From Cryptomeria japonica (taxonomy: Eukaryota; Streptophyta; Pinopsida; Cupressales; Cupressaceae): a stretch of DNA of 60,000 nt. This document shows positions 1 through 12,150 of this stretch, piece after piece. How positions within the stretch are numbered: position 1 is the first letter of the stretch; every line of letters begins with the position of its first letter. The notes under the pieces are model-generated. The model saw only the letters and a program-made list of their open reading frames with translations, made no database searches and was not told the origin of the DNA. A program made the position numbers and the translations under genes. The stretch covers positions 143,463,041 to 143,523,040 of the forward strand of contig NC_081406.1 in assembly GCF_030272615.1 (NCBI RefSeq), given 5' to 3'.

Positions 1-640
1 TCCATATTTTTCAAAGTAAGGGGGAAGTTTTTCTTTTGTCCTAGTCTCTCAACTTAAAGAGAAATAGGGAACCAGTCTGACCCAAGCCTAGTGAGGGCAT
101 ATAAAGAACACAAACAAGAGGACAAAAAGTCAAGAAAAATGAGGACCCTATGAAGTCTTACTTGGATGAGGGAGTCCCCACTTCTTCTATTGGACCAAGT
201 AAAATTAGCTCCTCAAAGGTCCATATCAACTAAGACATGGTTATCAATGAAGTCCATCAGGTTCGACCTGCTATCTAAAGATTGCTCAAAACGTCCCATT
301 CTTTCATAATCCCTAAGAGGGGTATTGAAATGCCCCATAACCAACCACTTACAATTAGAATGCGAAGTTCCAAATATTCTCAAGTTACTCACAATTTTTG
401 GTTGGCATTTTTAATATTAGAAGCCTAAATATTTGAGATCATCCTATCGAATTTATCCCCCAAATGAGTAAAATTTGTAGCAATATGGTGACAACCTTTC
501 CATAGAACTTCCCCCTTGAGCACTCTAGGTTTCCAAAAAGTAGCCACCCCACCCATATCCCCATGACAACTAAAAACATGAATACCACAATCTTTAAAGA
601 ACATCTAATATATGGTCCTAGATAAGATTAAACAAGAGGT
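1..640 (-). pseudogene. LINE ORF2 endonuclease remnant
   Basis: Reading the minus strand from about 640 down to 1 gives a protein typical of the apurinic-endonuclease domain of plant LINE ORF2. A GGVATFWKPRVLKGEVLWKG stretch is followed by MGHFNTPLRDYERMG and then by LTRLGSDWFPISL. The family normally nicks target DNA to prime reverse transcription. This copy is dead: there are stops (for example after NHVLVDMDL), a frame change near 360, the usual GDFN motif reads GHFN, and the usual SDH motif reads SDW. The reverse transcriptase would lie beyond the left edge of the window. Identification rests on motif order only. Confidence 0.7.
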
Positions 641-2159
641 CATGATTGTGAGCATTTTTATCCCCCCGATGTTCTAGAATAATATCATCATTAAATAGAA
701 TCAATTATGATCTTGGACCACATTTCCAATATTGTCTTCTATAGTTTGTCTACAACACCCCTATACTTTCTCTCTGACTCGAGGATTTGTTTTTATGCTA
801 ACCCTATATTTTAAGATCTGAACAATATGGTGTTGCTTGTGCATTTTCCTAGGGTTTGTCTTTTAAGTTCAACTAGGGTTCTCCCTTTTCCTTAGTCTTT
901 CTTGGCCTAGGTCTATTGGTTGTTAACCTTTTGTTCTAATTTTTCAATGAATGGTAGTTGCCTATTGTCGATGTGTTAAGTTGTAATTTATGCCCTTTTG
1001 TTTCAACAGTAATCAACCTCACGTCATAGAAGCAACCTGACATCACCCATCATGCAATATTTTTCCATGCCTAAAGTCTTTTATTCATTTGTGTCCCAGT
1101 TAGTGGAGCTCATATTTTGATTAGTTGGATCTTGTGATTAGTTAAATGTTATTTATTGGTTGTGCAAGGGTGCAGGCCCCTCTAGCCTTGCTCGCCTTCC
1201 CTCTGTGTTGCTTTATTGTCACCCTAGTGCATGCCCTTTTCTTTGCATGTGACCCCACCTCACCCCTCTATGTTATTGCGCTAGACTTTGATTTGTAACT
1301 CTTGTATAATGGGGTCCTATTTAGTTCAAAGATCTTTACTGGTTAGAATGTGAATGTAACATAGATGAATTGGACCCAGTCTGGCTTGCACTGCTACACA
1401 ATGTTTTCATGTGTCCCTAACAACAACTGTGAAGAATGGTGGGCCCATTAGCTAGCTTGTAAAGTGGTTTTAGACATGGTGGGATCCCTGATTGGTCAAG
1501 TGCATCCAACATCAAATCTAAGAATTTTCAAACTTGGTCAACATCATCCCAGTTGCTCATTGTGATTGTGCCAAGATTGATAGATGGTTATTATTCAAAA
1601 TCAAGAATGACTAGTTGTAGACACTCTGGATGATTCTAGTAATGGTGGTATGATTGTCCCCAATATCATTCATCCATCATTTGAGTTGTTAAATATTGCA
1701 TCAAAACATCATAATTACTACTTTGCATCGAATTTGTGAGTCAAAAAATCAAGGAGCTCTTTGATGTGAAACGACAAAAAAATAGGTTTTGCAGAACATA
1801 AACAAGTGTATCATTTTGAGTTGAAATTTCAAATTTTTTACATTTGCTAGTTTAGTTGAGTGTGCAAAATGTTTCTACTCTAGTAATTGTGTAAAAGAAA
1901 CATTATACACATAATTTAAAAGCCCTAAAATAGTTTTAAAGAGGTAGTTTTGTAGAAGTTAAAAAAGTGAGTTAGACAAGTTTCCAACCTTCTACATCAA
2001 AAAGATCCCTAGACAAAGGCCTGTAAATACAACCATCGGGGTCTTCTCAAATACCAACTCTTGTTCATGGCCTTGGATGCCTAGAAGATAAATTGTTAGA
2101 ATATGTGAGGGATTGTTGAGATGCAGACATCCCTCCCCAAATCTGGTTGGTCCTTATTT
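641..2159. other. Intergenic, no gene recognised
   Basis: I see no open frame longer than about 60 codons and no domain. Short GT-rich stretches around 780-1300 do not form a repeat I can define. It may be eroded transposon sequence. Confidence 0.5.
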
Positions 2160-5111
2160 GAGCATTGGTGAAAAAAAGGAATGCAATTGCTCCTATGAAT
2201 TATGCGCTTGGTTGTTGGAACTAGGAAAATTGGTTGCTCTGAATGTATTTATTGATATGGACTTCATCCAAGTAGTGGAAATGCATTAGTATTAACAAGA
2301 AAGGGTTGTCAGGTCACAGGGTGGTGGACTTGTAATCAACATAACCAAAAAATGCATCTCTGAGGTATTTTGGGTACACTGGGCAACCAACAAAGAAATT
2401 AAGTTTGAAAAATTCTAGGAGAAATATCTAACAAACCATATCACATACAGAGGTTGTTATTTTCCAAGGCATAAAAGGGGTATATGATAGGTTGGTTAAG
2501 ATTCTCCAAATGAAAGAGATCCCTTCAGCATCAAGAGATTTCAAGATTATTTGATTAGGACCTAGTACACTTTATGCAAAGTTTTGGGGGAGGAGACACA
2601 CGTAGATATACCAATCCATTTAATGTATACGACTGCAGATATTCAGGACCCCATGGTCAACACAAGATATGATTTTTCTACATGCATAGTCAACAAAATG
2701 CACAAACAATTGGTGTTGACTAAGGCTAATTCCAAACAAGTCAACTTCAAATGATACTCACTTATGTCCCACAGGTTTTTTTACTCAGGACTATGGGGAT
2801 GACATGAAACCTTGGAGGTTAGGCATGAGGGTAGCAGGCATGTTCTATATCATCTACAGTTCTATAAATACCTATTAGATCAGCATTGCAAGCATTCTTG
2901 TTTATCTCTATTTGAGTTCTTTGTTAGCAAAACTTTAGAGATGTGATGGGAGATGAAAAGTCGAGATTGCACAAAGAAATTCTAGATTTACTAAGTCCTG
3001 TCGATAGATTGCCAAATTTTGGCATTATTCACAATTGGGGAGATTGGTATCTCCCTGCCAATTTTGCCACCAATACTGTATATGGTTGCACAATACGCCC
3101 TCACATATGGCCCAAGAATATCCCTAAAAAGATAGACTATCTAGAAATCATATGTCAGTTAAATGAGTTTGGCAAGACTCATTTAAGAAGCACAAAGAAG
3201 GGATCCTTTTTTCCCTAGCACAACAAAATGTTATGAATTCATAACCACTGACAAAATGTGTAAGGTCAAACCTATTCCATATTGCAATAATATAAGGTGG
3301 ATTGTGAGCCACCCATAACCTTTGATCCAGAAGGTTTTCTCAACAAGGTCTCAACAAATCTTAAGAGGTATGCCTTCCCTCATGAAGTGAGATATGAGGA
3401 AGATGTAATAAAAAATTATAGAATGATTAAGGAGGTGACCATTAGAAAGTCCAAATGTGAATCCACAAGGGGCAAAGAACATAGAAGAAGAGAAAATCCA
3501 AATTAAAGAGGCGCACATTGAAATATTAATGATTCCACTGTAGAACACACAAAATGCTAGAGATGGTTGATGAACTTAAAAGGGAGCCTCAAGAAGAACA
3601 AATACCTACATATTAGCTTGATAGGGCACCATATATTGCCCCTCCATCTTAGGCCTCCAATACTAAAGGAAAAGATCCTATTGTAGTTGAAGATGTAACA
3701 GAAAGACCACTTTCCATGAATATTGCTATACCTAAGCAATCACATGCTCTGAATATTCTTAAGTAATAGAAAAGATGGAGGTTGGAGAAACAACCTTGGT
3801 TTCATACACAAGATCCACTCAAGATGTTGTCCAAACTGAGTATCTGGGAGAAAAAATAATTGGGGAGGAACAGGAAGTGAATCAACCCCCACCATCACCC
3901 TTAAAGATCACTGCTATCACCATGCCTAAGGAGAAGGATGGAAATTAATTTGAAGTGCAACAATGACAGTGCCAATCATGTTAGGGCCCTTGCTTGTGCA
4001 CACTTCATGTCAAATGATTCATTTGTAAAGACACAAGAATTCAAAGATTTTGCATAAGAATGAATAAGGACCAATATCACAATAAAATCAATTCAAGGAT
4101 GGAAATGGAAGATCCTTCTGGATATGAGCCGATATAATCAAACTGATTAGATTATATTTTCTATTTGATTTTAAGGATATTACTCTAGAAGAGGGGAGAA
4201 GAATGGTGAAAGAGACTGGTATGCTTTTTTTACTAGAGTGGGATATATCCTTTGTTATTTCATTGGATATAGTTAGAAGGCAAGACCTCGAGGTGCTTTC
4301 CACATAAGAGGAAGCATAAGAGGAAGCATAATTGACCCTCTTAAGATCCAATTTCAATCCTAATTTTGAAACCCTATCTATTTGGGAAATGGCTCCTAAT
4401 ACTAACAGGCCTCAATTATGTGATGTCCATGAATTGACAAGAAGTGTAATTATTAAGAGGCTATAAGAGACCAGTGCTCCTCAAGCTGCATCCTTGGTAG
4501 TTAATGCAACACCCTTTTGTGAAGCAAAAACCAAGAAATTATAGGCAAGATTTGACAAGCTACATGATAAATACATGGATGCCTTAAGGGAAATAAATCA
4601 ATTAAAATCCCACATACCGTTTCCTTCAACATCCGTCTCTGTGCCAATTGTTGAATCGCCGCCAAGCTCTGCAGCGTTGTCATCGCAAGAGGAGTCACTC
4701 CAAGCCAAAATAAAGAGCTTCAAAGGAAAGAGGTTGAATTTAATGATTTGAATTGTTGCAAATCTACTCAACTTTAAAATTTCAATAATTATGAACAAAC
4801 TGGATGATACATGGAAGTCTTATTTAAATCTTCAGTCAACATTCCAGAAGTAATTGACTGATAGGCAAAATTTGAAAGGATTTATGAAGAGGCAAAACCC
4901 TAATGCTCCAATGCTCAAAACAATTTACAAATATGCTAGGTTTTATCCACAAGCAACTGGAGAGCTAATTGCTTCACGTGATATGTTGATCATAATGGAG
5001 GAAGTTGTTGCATATTTGGCCAAATTGGACAAACATGTGAAAGGAAAATCAGACCATTTGGAGAGTATGGAGGAGGGAGTGGTGCCAAGCATTTTGGGAG
5101 CCACTTCATAG
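2160..5111 (+). pseudogene. Decayed retroelement-type ORF, function unknown
   Basis: A long protein-like stretch can be followed through several frame changes and stops. Open pieces are 2946-3218 (contains NWGDWYLPANFATNTVYGCT), 3297-3506 (contains ITFDPEGFLN and KRYAFPHEVRYEED) and 4854-5111 (contains TIYKYARFYPQATGELIASR). The end is helical and charged. The first open piece would start at ATG 2946. The pieces are collinear and read like one former protein of at least 800 residues, but I recognise no named domain. Its style resembles the uncharacterised ORFs found with plant retroelements. That placement is inference. Confidence 0.45.
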
Positions 5112-6249
5112 ATGGAAGGATGAATTCAATACAGTGGTTCCCACTTTGTCCTCTTTTGTGCTAGCTAATTGAAATGTAAACACATATTTATTGAATATCA
5201 TACTCGACGAATTGTTTAAAGTTAAATTTTGATAACTTCACCAAAGAAACTAGAGCAATCTTGGATGCCAAATTCACCATGCATAATGAAAGAGTGACAA
5301 GATTTCTAACTTTATAATGTCTCTCAAAAAGAACATATGTCTTCCTTGAGGCAAGTGCATAGGTCTCCAACAACTCCAACAGATTCAACATCTTCTACAA
5401 CAAGCATAAAGCCTAATTTTGTCTTCTATTGAAGTTGTTATGCCTTCTAGCATATTCATTTTGTTAAATGTTTGTCAAATGAATATGTAACATCATTGCA
5501 TTGGCTTTAAGCTTGTTTTTCTCCCTTGTTTCTATAAAAGGGAATTCTCACCCATTGTACAAGGATTTTGGATTTTATCAAGCAGTTTTTTTGTAAAAGT
5601 ATTAAATCTTAACGTTAAAGAAGCAATCATGGTTTGTGAATGTTAATATCACATAAAAAAAGAGTAGATGCTTTTGTTACAATTATATCCAAAATGTTTA
5701 CTCAATCTCTTTTAAAATAAAACGATCAAGGATCTTTCATTTCATCTCTTTGAATCTTCTGTAAGTGTAAGTTTTTGTTTTCTACTTCTTTTCAAGTAAA
5801 AGAATAAAATGCTTTGAACAATACATAAGAATCTAGAAGAAAATTTGTAACAAATTCCATAAATAGGGGGTGTTAATGTAATGAATTAGTGATTTGAACA
5901 CATTGGTTAGAATTTAATTGCTAGAAACATAAATTTGCATGTTATGGACTGACTCTATAACCCTAGGAAAACACTGGTCAATAAGTTTTCGTGTCTACTA
6001 TTTAGGATCAAGTAGTTTGTGTGTCTATTGTTGAGCTAAATTCTAAGTAGTTTACGTGTCTTCTTGGTGCATTGATATGATAACATTTTTGTTATGCAAA
6101 AGGAAGGTAATTTTATGATTACTTCCTACTTATTGGCCACTAACTTGAAACCTTCCATGATAAGACATGGGTAACCTTTAAAATATTTAGACAATTAGTT
6201 GGAATTAAAAGACAAACCAGCACAAACTACATTTTTCCTACTCCTAATG
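5112..6249. other. Gene-free stretch with possible LTR parts
   Basis: There is no coding region. TATAAAAG occurs at 5533-5540 in a promoter-like context. At 5865-5875 a purine run AGGGGG is followed directly by TGTTAATG, which has the form of a polypurine tract joined to an LTR start. Three short AGT(A)GTTT..GTGTCT repeats lie between 5980 and 6065. No second LTR was found, so the reading as an LTR remnant stays weak. Confidence 0.3.
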
Positions 6250-7450
6250 TGGATCCTTAGGTTAACACTAGGGGGAGGAGAGATTCTGCTATTTTGTTTT
6301 CTCTCCTTGAGAGATAGATGACTATCTTGCTTCTCTAGTTGAACCCTACAAAATTTTCTCCATATTCTCCATATAGTTGGTAGGGCAAACTAGAGATTAC
6401 ATTTTTTAGCACCTTGGTCTAAATCAAGAAAAAGATCTGAAGGGGGCTTTTCCTTAATCAAGGTGGTGCATGTAGGGTTAGGTTGAATCCTTGAGGCTTT
6501 CGATGACATATCTATTAGATCCCCCAAAAGGATGTTCCTTCTAGATTCTTAGTTACACATATTCTTGACTTAAGTTTGACCCAATTTCTCCCCTTAAGGA
6601 TTGTCCTTCAAATATTCACAAGACATACTTTCCCTTTGTGGTTTTGGGTCATCTAAGTACTCAAGAAGAGGCCTCGAATGAGAAATCTTAGAGTCCACAT
6701 CAACTTCTTCAATAGAGAACACATAAAATTAAGATGGCTTGTCACCAATCTCCATATTAGGCAATTTACTATATGTAACAACTTCCTAGGCCTTCAAAAA
6801 GAGATCTATCAGCAAAGGAAAAATATTTTTGGTAAGGAAATCTTTCTTCATAGGAAAGAATAGCCATTTATCTAAACTTCCTTCAAGGGCCTTCTCCTTC
6901 CAAACTTTCTTGACTGATTTTCCATTATGGGTAGGGCATAGTTTCACTCAATGTCTCACTTTCTTACATTTAAAACAAGTAAAGGTAATAGATTCACATT
7001 CTAGCATCTACTTCCATTCTCCTAGACTTGATTTAAAGCTAATGGAGGAGGGCAGATCACCTTTGTATTTAACACAAAAATAGGTTCTAGCAAAGACCAT
7101 CCGTCTTCTTCTGAGGGTCATGCGGTCAATAGAAATTATTTGACCAAAATCATTGACAACTCCTTTGAAGACCTCTTGAGTCTTTATTGCAATATTCTAT
7201 TAGAATAGTAGACACATGAACCCACATTGATGCCACGTTAAGAGAGTTTTTTGAGGCATCAAACCTTGACTCCCATCTATCGAGGGCAAAGGTCAATTTA
7301 GTGATAAGCCACAACTCCTCGGCTAGGATTTTATAGAGGTCCTCTTCACAAGCAAAGAGAAGTGATAAATAACCTTTGGTAAGGGTAGTAATCTTCAATT
7401 GAATTTCCGTTCTCCATTTTTTGCCCGCTTAGGCTCTTGCCATTTAAATA
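6250..7450 (-). pseudogene. LINE ORF1 remnant (DUF4283 plus CCHC knuckle)
   Basis: On the minus strand, 7398-7150 encodes TTLTKGYLSLLFACEEDLYK and LWLITKLTFALDRWESRFDA, the pattern of the DUF4283 domain of plant LINE ORF1 RNA-binding proteins. In another frame, GVVNDFGQIISIDRMTLRRR follows, and near 6960 there is a zinc-knuckle-like CFKCKKVRH..KLCP interrupted by a TGA. ORF1 proteins coat LINE RNA. The region has at least one frameshift and several stops and is not functional. It belongs to a different insertion from the LINE piece at 11.1 kb, which is on the other strand. Confidence 0.65.
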
Positions 7451-8162
7451 TTCAATCTAAGACCCAAAATAATTGACTAAAGTCATCTCTAGCTTAGAGA
7501 CACTTTTATCAACAATACCATCACAAGTAGAAATGAACAACTCACCTGAACAATTTTACATCTTTCTTGTCAAACAAAGAGGAAGAAAGGACTCAGTCGA
7601 TTTCTGCTTTAGCAGAGAGATAAAAATACCAAAATCCAACCCTAGCAGGAAATATAAAATTTTGACTCTCACGATCTGGTATCTATTGTCAGATTAGTTA
7701 GTAATTCTCTCAAGATAAACATGTGATTACAAAGTCAGCATAGAGTATCATCCAAATAAGAAATCTTGATAGACAAGTTTAATAGATAACGGAAAGTAAG
7801 GATTATCATAAATCATTTTCAAAGATCAGAAAAATAATGATCTGTATGTGACAAACATTTTTACAACTAACTTTATAGATTTACATTTATTATGCAAAAA
7901 TCTTAAAATATTTTAAATTGCTGATAATTTTTAAGTATGATTTTGAAATTGCTTATGATAAAACATAATCTTGAATAATAAGAAAGAACCATTCAGTTAA
8001 ACTTCAATCCAAACTATCAAAATAACTTTCCCATCCTTTACAAGAGAATAGTTCTATACATAAGTAACACTAAAATTAATGCATAAATATCAATTTCTAC
8101 AACTGAGAAAATATAAATCCAAGAGCGATTTTGAATGGCTGGCACTCACCAAAATATGAGAA
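7451..8162. other. AT-rich spacer downstream of the PPR gene
   Basis: No gene or repeat was recognised. It would hold the 3' UTR of the PPR gene, but I cannot place a polyadenylation site. Confidence 0.5.
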
Positions 8163-10176
8163 CTATGCTGCCCTAGAAATAATAAAAGAATCATCATTTA
8201 CAAAGTCCTTTAATTTTTGCATTTGACCAGCTTTAACCAGCCAGTCAAGTATCCAGACAGTTGCATCACTTGGAGCACAACCTTCTTTCTTCATTTGATC
8301 CATCACCCAAAACGTTTTTTAAAGGTCATGTCTTTCACGGAAGGTGCATAATAATTTATTGTATGTTTTGTTCTCATCTCATTCAGCATCGAGAGAGCCA
8401 TGTCAAGTTTGTTTTCCTTGCATAGAGAACCAATCAATATGGTATAGGTTACAACAGTCAGAGCAATACCAACCACTTTCATCTTTGAAAAATACTTGAA
8501 GGCCTTATCCGATTCACCATTTTTGCAATAGCCGTCAATCAGACAGTTATAAGTGACTACATCAGGAGTCAAGCCTTCATCTAGCATCGTATTAAAGAGT
8601 GAATGTGCTGTAGAAAAATCTCCTGCCTTGCACAGGCCATCAATGACTTTGTTGTATGTCACTTCATCAGTTTTCAAATCCCTTGTCGCCATCTCCTCTA
8701 AAATCTTTCCTACCATGTTCATTTCTCCCGTTCTACAGAATGCACATATTAGTGAATTATATGTAATTACATCAGGAAGATATCCCCTATTTTCCATCTC
8801 AGAAATAAGTGTAAATGCTTCTTTTGCCCTGTTACTCTGACATAAATCACCAATTAGAATGTTGTAGGTAACAACATCTGGGGAGCAGCCTTTGCTTAGC
8901 ATATTTTTAAACAAGTTTTGGGCCTTTTCCACCTCATGCAATTCACATAGGCTGCGTATCAAAGAATTATAAGTAATCACATTTGGTTGTAAACCCCTTC
9001 TCGACATGTCATGGAAACAATTCCAAGCCTTGTCCATCCTGCCATATTTGCACAGTCCATCAATAATTGAATTAAATGTCACTACATCAGGCAAAGGACC
9101 AAACTCCATCATTTGTACAAACAGATTGTAGGCTTTTTCTGTTTTCCCAGCCTTGCAAAATCCATTTATCAGACTATTAAAGTATAGCTGCTAAGCAAAT
9201 GGCCGTCTTGTAACATTTTACCTACCAATCCTAGAGATTCATCTATTCTTTCTACTTTGCAAAGACCATCAATCAGGGTGTTGTATGTAACAATATCTGG
9301 AGTGCAGTAACTATGTTTCATTCCAGCTACTAACCTTAAGGCTTCATCTTCCCTTCCCACCTTGCAGAGACCATTAATTAGGGTACTGCATGAAATAATA
9401 TTAGGAGAAACGCCAGTTTGTATCATCTCAGCAAACAAAACAAGAGCTTCAACTACTCTACCTCGTTTGCAGATCCCATCAATTAGGGTGTTGTATGTAA
9501 CAATATTTGGAGTGCAGTAACTATGTTTCATTCCAGCTACTAACCTTAAGGCTTCATCTTCCCTTCCCACCATGCAGAGACCGTTTATTAGGGTATTGCA
9601 CACAATAATATCTGGAGAAATACCAGTTTGTATCATCTCAGCAAACAATACAAGGGCTTCATCTACTCTACCTCTTTTACATATCCAATCAATTAGGGTG
9701 CTGTATGTAACGATATTAGGGAAACAATGAACGTGCCTCATTCCGTGAAAAATCCCAAGTGCTTCCTCTATTTGATCCCGTTTACACGAAGCCTTTATGA
9801 GGGTGTTATAAGTGACAACATTTGGATGTATTTCCATCTCTTTCATTTCAGCAAGAAGGGTGTTGATTCGAGGGATATCACCAGAGTTTCCAAGGCCACC
9901 CAAAAGCGTGTTGAAGGATACGACATCGAGAGGACGGCGTTGAGTAATGGCTGAATGTAAAAGGTCCCAGGCCTTGTTTGTGTTTCCCGATTTACAGAGG
10001 GCAATAATGGACTGATTGAATTTGTGCATAATGGACTGTTTGTGTGTGTGTTGATGTTGAGATGAGGAGGTTTTGGAGTATTGTCTGGAAGAATGAGGAG
10101 GATGAGGATGAGGAGAAGGCACCTGTTTAAAGAGGGGGCATCGTATCCATTTGAAGTTGTGCATCATCATCTCCAT
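8163..10176 (-). pseudogene. P-class pentatricopeptide repeat protein, two frame breaks
   Basis: This is an intronless gene for an organelle-type RNA-binding protein. The ATG is at 10176. The first 50 residues are basic and rich in Ser, His and Pro (WIRCPLFKQ, SRQYSKTSSS), as expected of a mitochondrial or plastid transit peptide. About sixteen tandem 35-residue P-type motifs follow (VVTYNTLI..LCK..), and there is no E or DYW domain, so an RNA stability, processing or translation role or a restorer-like role is more likely than editing. Two single-base shortfalls break the frame. One is in an A-run at 9179-9181 (after SSYT). The other is in an A/T-run near 8315-8322 (after MTFKK). With one base added at each, a continuous protein ends at the TAG at 8163-8165 with CAPSDATVWILDWLVKAG, a usual C-terminus for this family. 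It may be a young pseudogene or two homopolymer sequencing errors. No other stop occurs. Confidence 0.85.
9271..9690 (-). repeat. Tandem 210-bp duplication inside the PPR gene
   Basis: Units 9271-9480 and 9481-9690 each encode two PPR motifs and are nearly identical (MIQTG[IV]SP, GREDEALRLVAGMKHSYCTP). The period is exactly six times 35 bp, so the frame is kept. Confidence 0.9.
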
Positions 10177-10960
10177 CTTAATCTTCAAGGGCGTAACAGA
10201 GCAGAGCGGAGCAGGACAAAACCCTGGCGCATCTTCTCTGACCTTCCTTCACTCAAGCTAAGAATTTTTTAATAAGTTTAAACTATTTGGGCCCTGGCAT
10301 TATAGTTTATGGTTTATAGATTTAATATCTAAGTACTTTTTCTAGCTCACACTACCCAAAAAAAATAAAAATTGAAAAAATAATTTTTATAAAACTAGAC
10401 TTTTAAGAATCATAATCTATTTTCATAAAATTAAAATTATTTTTAAACTAATAAATTATTTTAAAGCAAAAAAAAAAAATTATAAATGAAAATATACATG
10501 AATCAATAGATAATTATTTTTTGTTTTTAATAAGTAAAATTAAATTTATCAAAGTACAATTATTCAAAACTATACAATTAAACTTTAAAAAAAAAAAAAC
10601 ATTAAAAATCAATAATAATAATTTTTTAAATAATTATGATTGTAAAAAATAAATAAATTACTAAAATTATAAAAAATATTTCACTTTCACCTCCACTTCC
10701 TCTAATTATATTATTAAACTATGTTTCATAAAGCCATCAATTTTAAATATCTATTCAATGAAGTTTTAAAAAAAAATTAAAGTGAATTGATTAATCTATT
10801 TGCATAAAACTAAAATATAGAATGATAAATTATTAAAATACTAAAAATGAGAACTGATGTAGCTCACACTACAAAATAATATTTTGAAAAAATAATTTTA
10901 AATAAACAACACTTCCAAATCAATCCAACTACCCAAAAAATCTCTCTATTATATACTTAA
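10177..10960. other. AT-rich region upstream of the PPR gene
   Basis: Strongly AT-rich with many A-runs and no gene. AGCTCACACTAC followed by A-rich sequence occurs near 10345 and again near 10859, a possible diverged direct repeat. The promoter of the PPR gene should lie in the part next to 10177. Confidence 0.5.
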
Positions 10961-11126
10961 TGTAAAATGTTTAATAGTTAAATTATCCAGTTGTTTCACA
11001 TATTCTCTTCACATCTCTATAAAGCTATTAAATTCCTTAGCATTCAATCATTGTCTATTGACCAAAGATAACATGCATGTAATTCTAAATTAAGAATGGA
11101 TGACTGAGTTTAACATAACATCCTGG
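10961..11126 (+). repeat. Direct repeat, left copy (partner at 49108-49229)
   Basis: It begins TGTAAAATGTTTAATAGTTA and ends GTTTAACATAACATCC, immediately before LINE coding sequence. The same sequence is found in direct orientation at 49108-49229. This copy has about 42 extra bases after CATTCAATCA. The rest matches at roughly 90 percent by eye. Confidence 0.85.
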
Positions 11127-12097
11127 TTGGGGGATAAACCTCTAGCTTCCTCCCCTTCCCTATGAAGGATCCTTCATTCCACTAAGGAGTTCTTTGGCTT
11201 GCATGTGTCAGACTTCTTTTATGTCAATTCCTAGAAGGATGTTTCTACTCGCTATCAGGACCAACCACATCTTCTCCCTATAGCTCATGAGTTACGATAG
11301 AAGTTAAAATTGATCAGGTTGCCTCTATTTCCTTCTGATGACTAATTCATTTGGAAATGGAACCCTAATGTGGTGTTTTCAATCAAATCTGCCTACCAGT
11401 GTCTCCTATGGATTGATGACCCCCCTGATTGGTGGAAGCTTATTTAGAATCCCCATCTTATTCCCAAAGTCAACTTCTTTTGGTGGGTGGCACTTCATAA
11501 TAAAATTCTTATGCTTGATAACCTCCATAAATGATGATTCTAATTTTCCAATAGAGGTGTACTTTGTAAATTGGATGCTGAAAACTTCTCTCATCTTTTT
11601 TTACATTGTGACATTGCCATAACTCTTTGGGATATGGTTTGTCAGAAATTTGACCTCCATTGGCCAATGAATGAAAGCTTAGTGCAATTATTGCAGAAAT
11701 GGGATAGCTCATCCCACAACCCCCTTGTTGGTCTGCTTTGGAAACAGATACCACCACACCTTGTCTGGTGTATCTAGAAAGAAAGGAACAACAATCTTCT
11801 AGGGGAAATTTGAAACCTCTGCTACGTTGGTCATTGGGGGATTTTTAAAACTGCTAATGGAAAATCTTTCAATTATTTTAGTTAAACTACCCACTAACCC
11901 ACCATCCACAACTAATTTTGAAATTGCTCATAGATTGAACCTTCCAGCCTCCTTCACTGCCTTTGATAATTCAAAGCGCATTTAGAGGTTGAACACTAAA
12001 TGGAAACCTCCTGATTGGAGCTACACAAAACTTAATTTTAATGGTGTTTCTCAACAAAGTTTGGCAACTGGGAGTGGAATCCTAAGAACTCATACTA
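11127..12097 (+). pseudogene. LINE ORF2 C-terminal part, interrupted in RNase H
   Basis: This is the end of a plant LINE reverse transcriptase. It begins at SWLGDKPLASSPS, continues with FIWKWNPNVVFSIKSAYQCL and LIPKVNFFWWVALHNKILML, then ENFSHLFLHCDIAITLWDMV and LLWKQIPPHLVWC: the order of the zinc-binding RT domain (zf-RVT). From about 11990 the RNase H domain starts (WKPPDWSYTKLNFNGVSQQS). The usual first catalytic Asp (DGA) is Asn here. The domain stops after GILRTHT at 12097, where a foreign terminus begins, and continues at 46447. There are several stops and frame shifts. Confidence 0.75.
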
Positions 12098-12150
12098 GGG
12101 TAAGTGCACCAAGATGGTGAACAAAAAGGGGGTATAAGTGGCAACTTTTT
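12098..12150 (+). repeat. Left terminal inverted repeat of the 34-kb element
   Basis: About 35 bp match the inverted right end almost perfectly (GTAAGTGC[AG]CCAAGATGGTGAA). The match continues loosely after an insertion of GGGGGTATA (GTGGCAAC against GTGGCCAC). Confidence 0.85.

Noticed and set aside
8553-8840. Plus-strand open frame opposite the PPR gene
   Set aside because: Antisense shadow of a repeat-coding region.
10166-10188. Start of the PPR gene at 10188
   Set aside because: The codon there is TTG; the first ATG in frame is at 10176 and fits a normal transit peptide.
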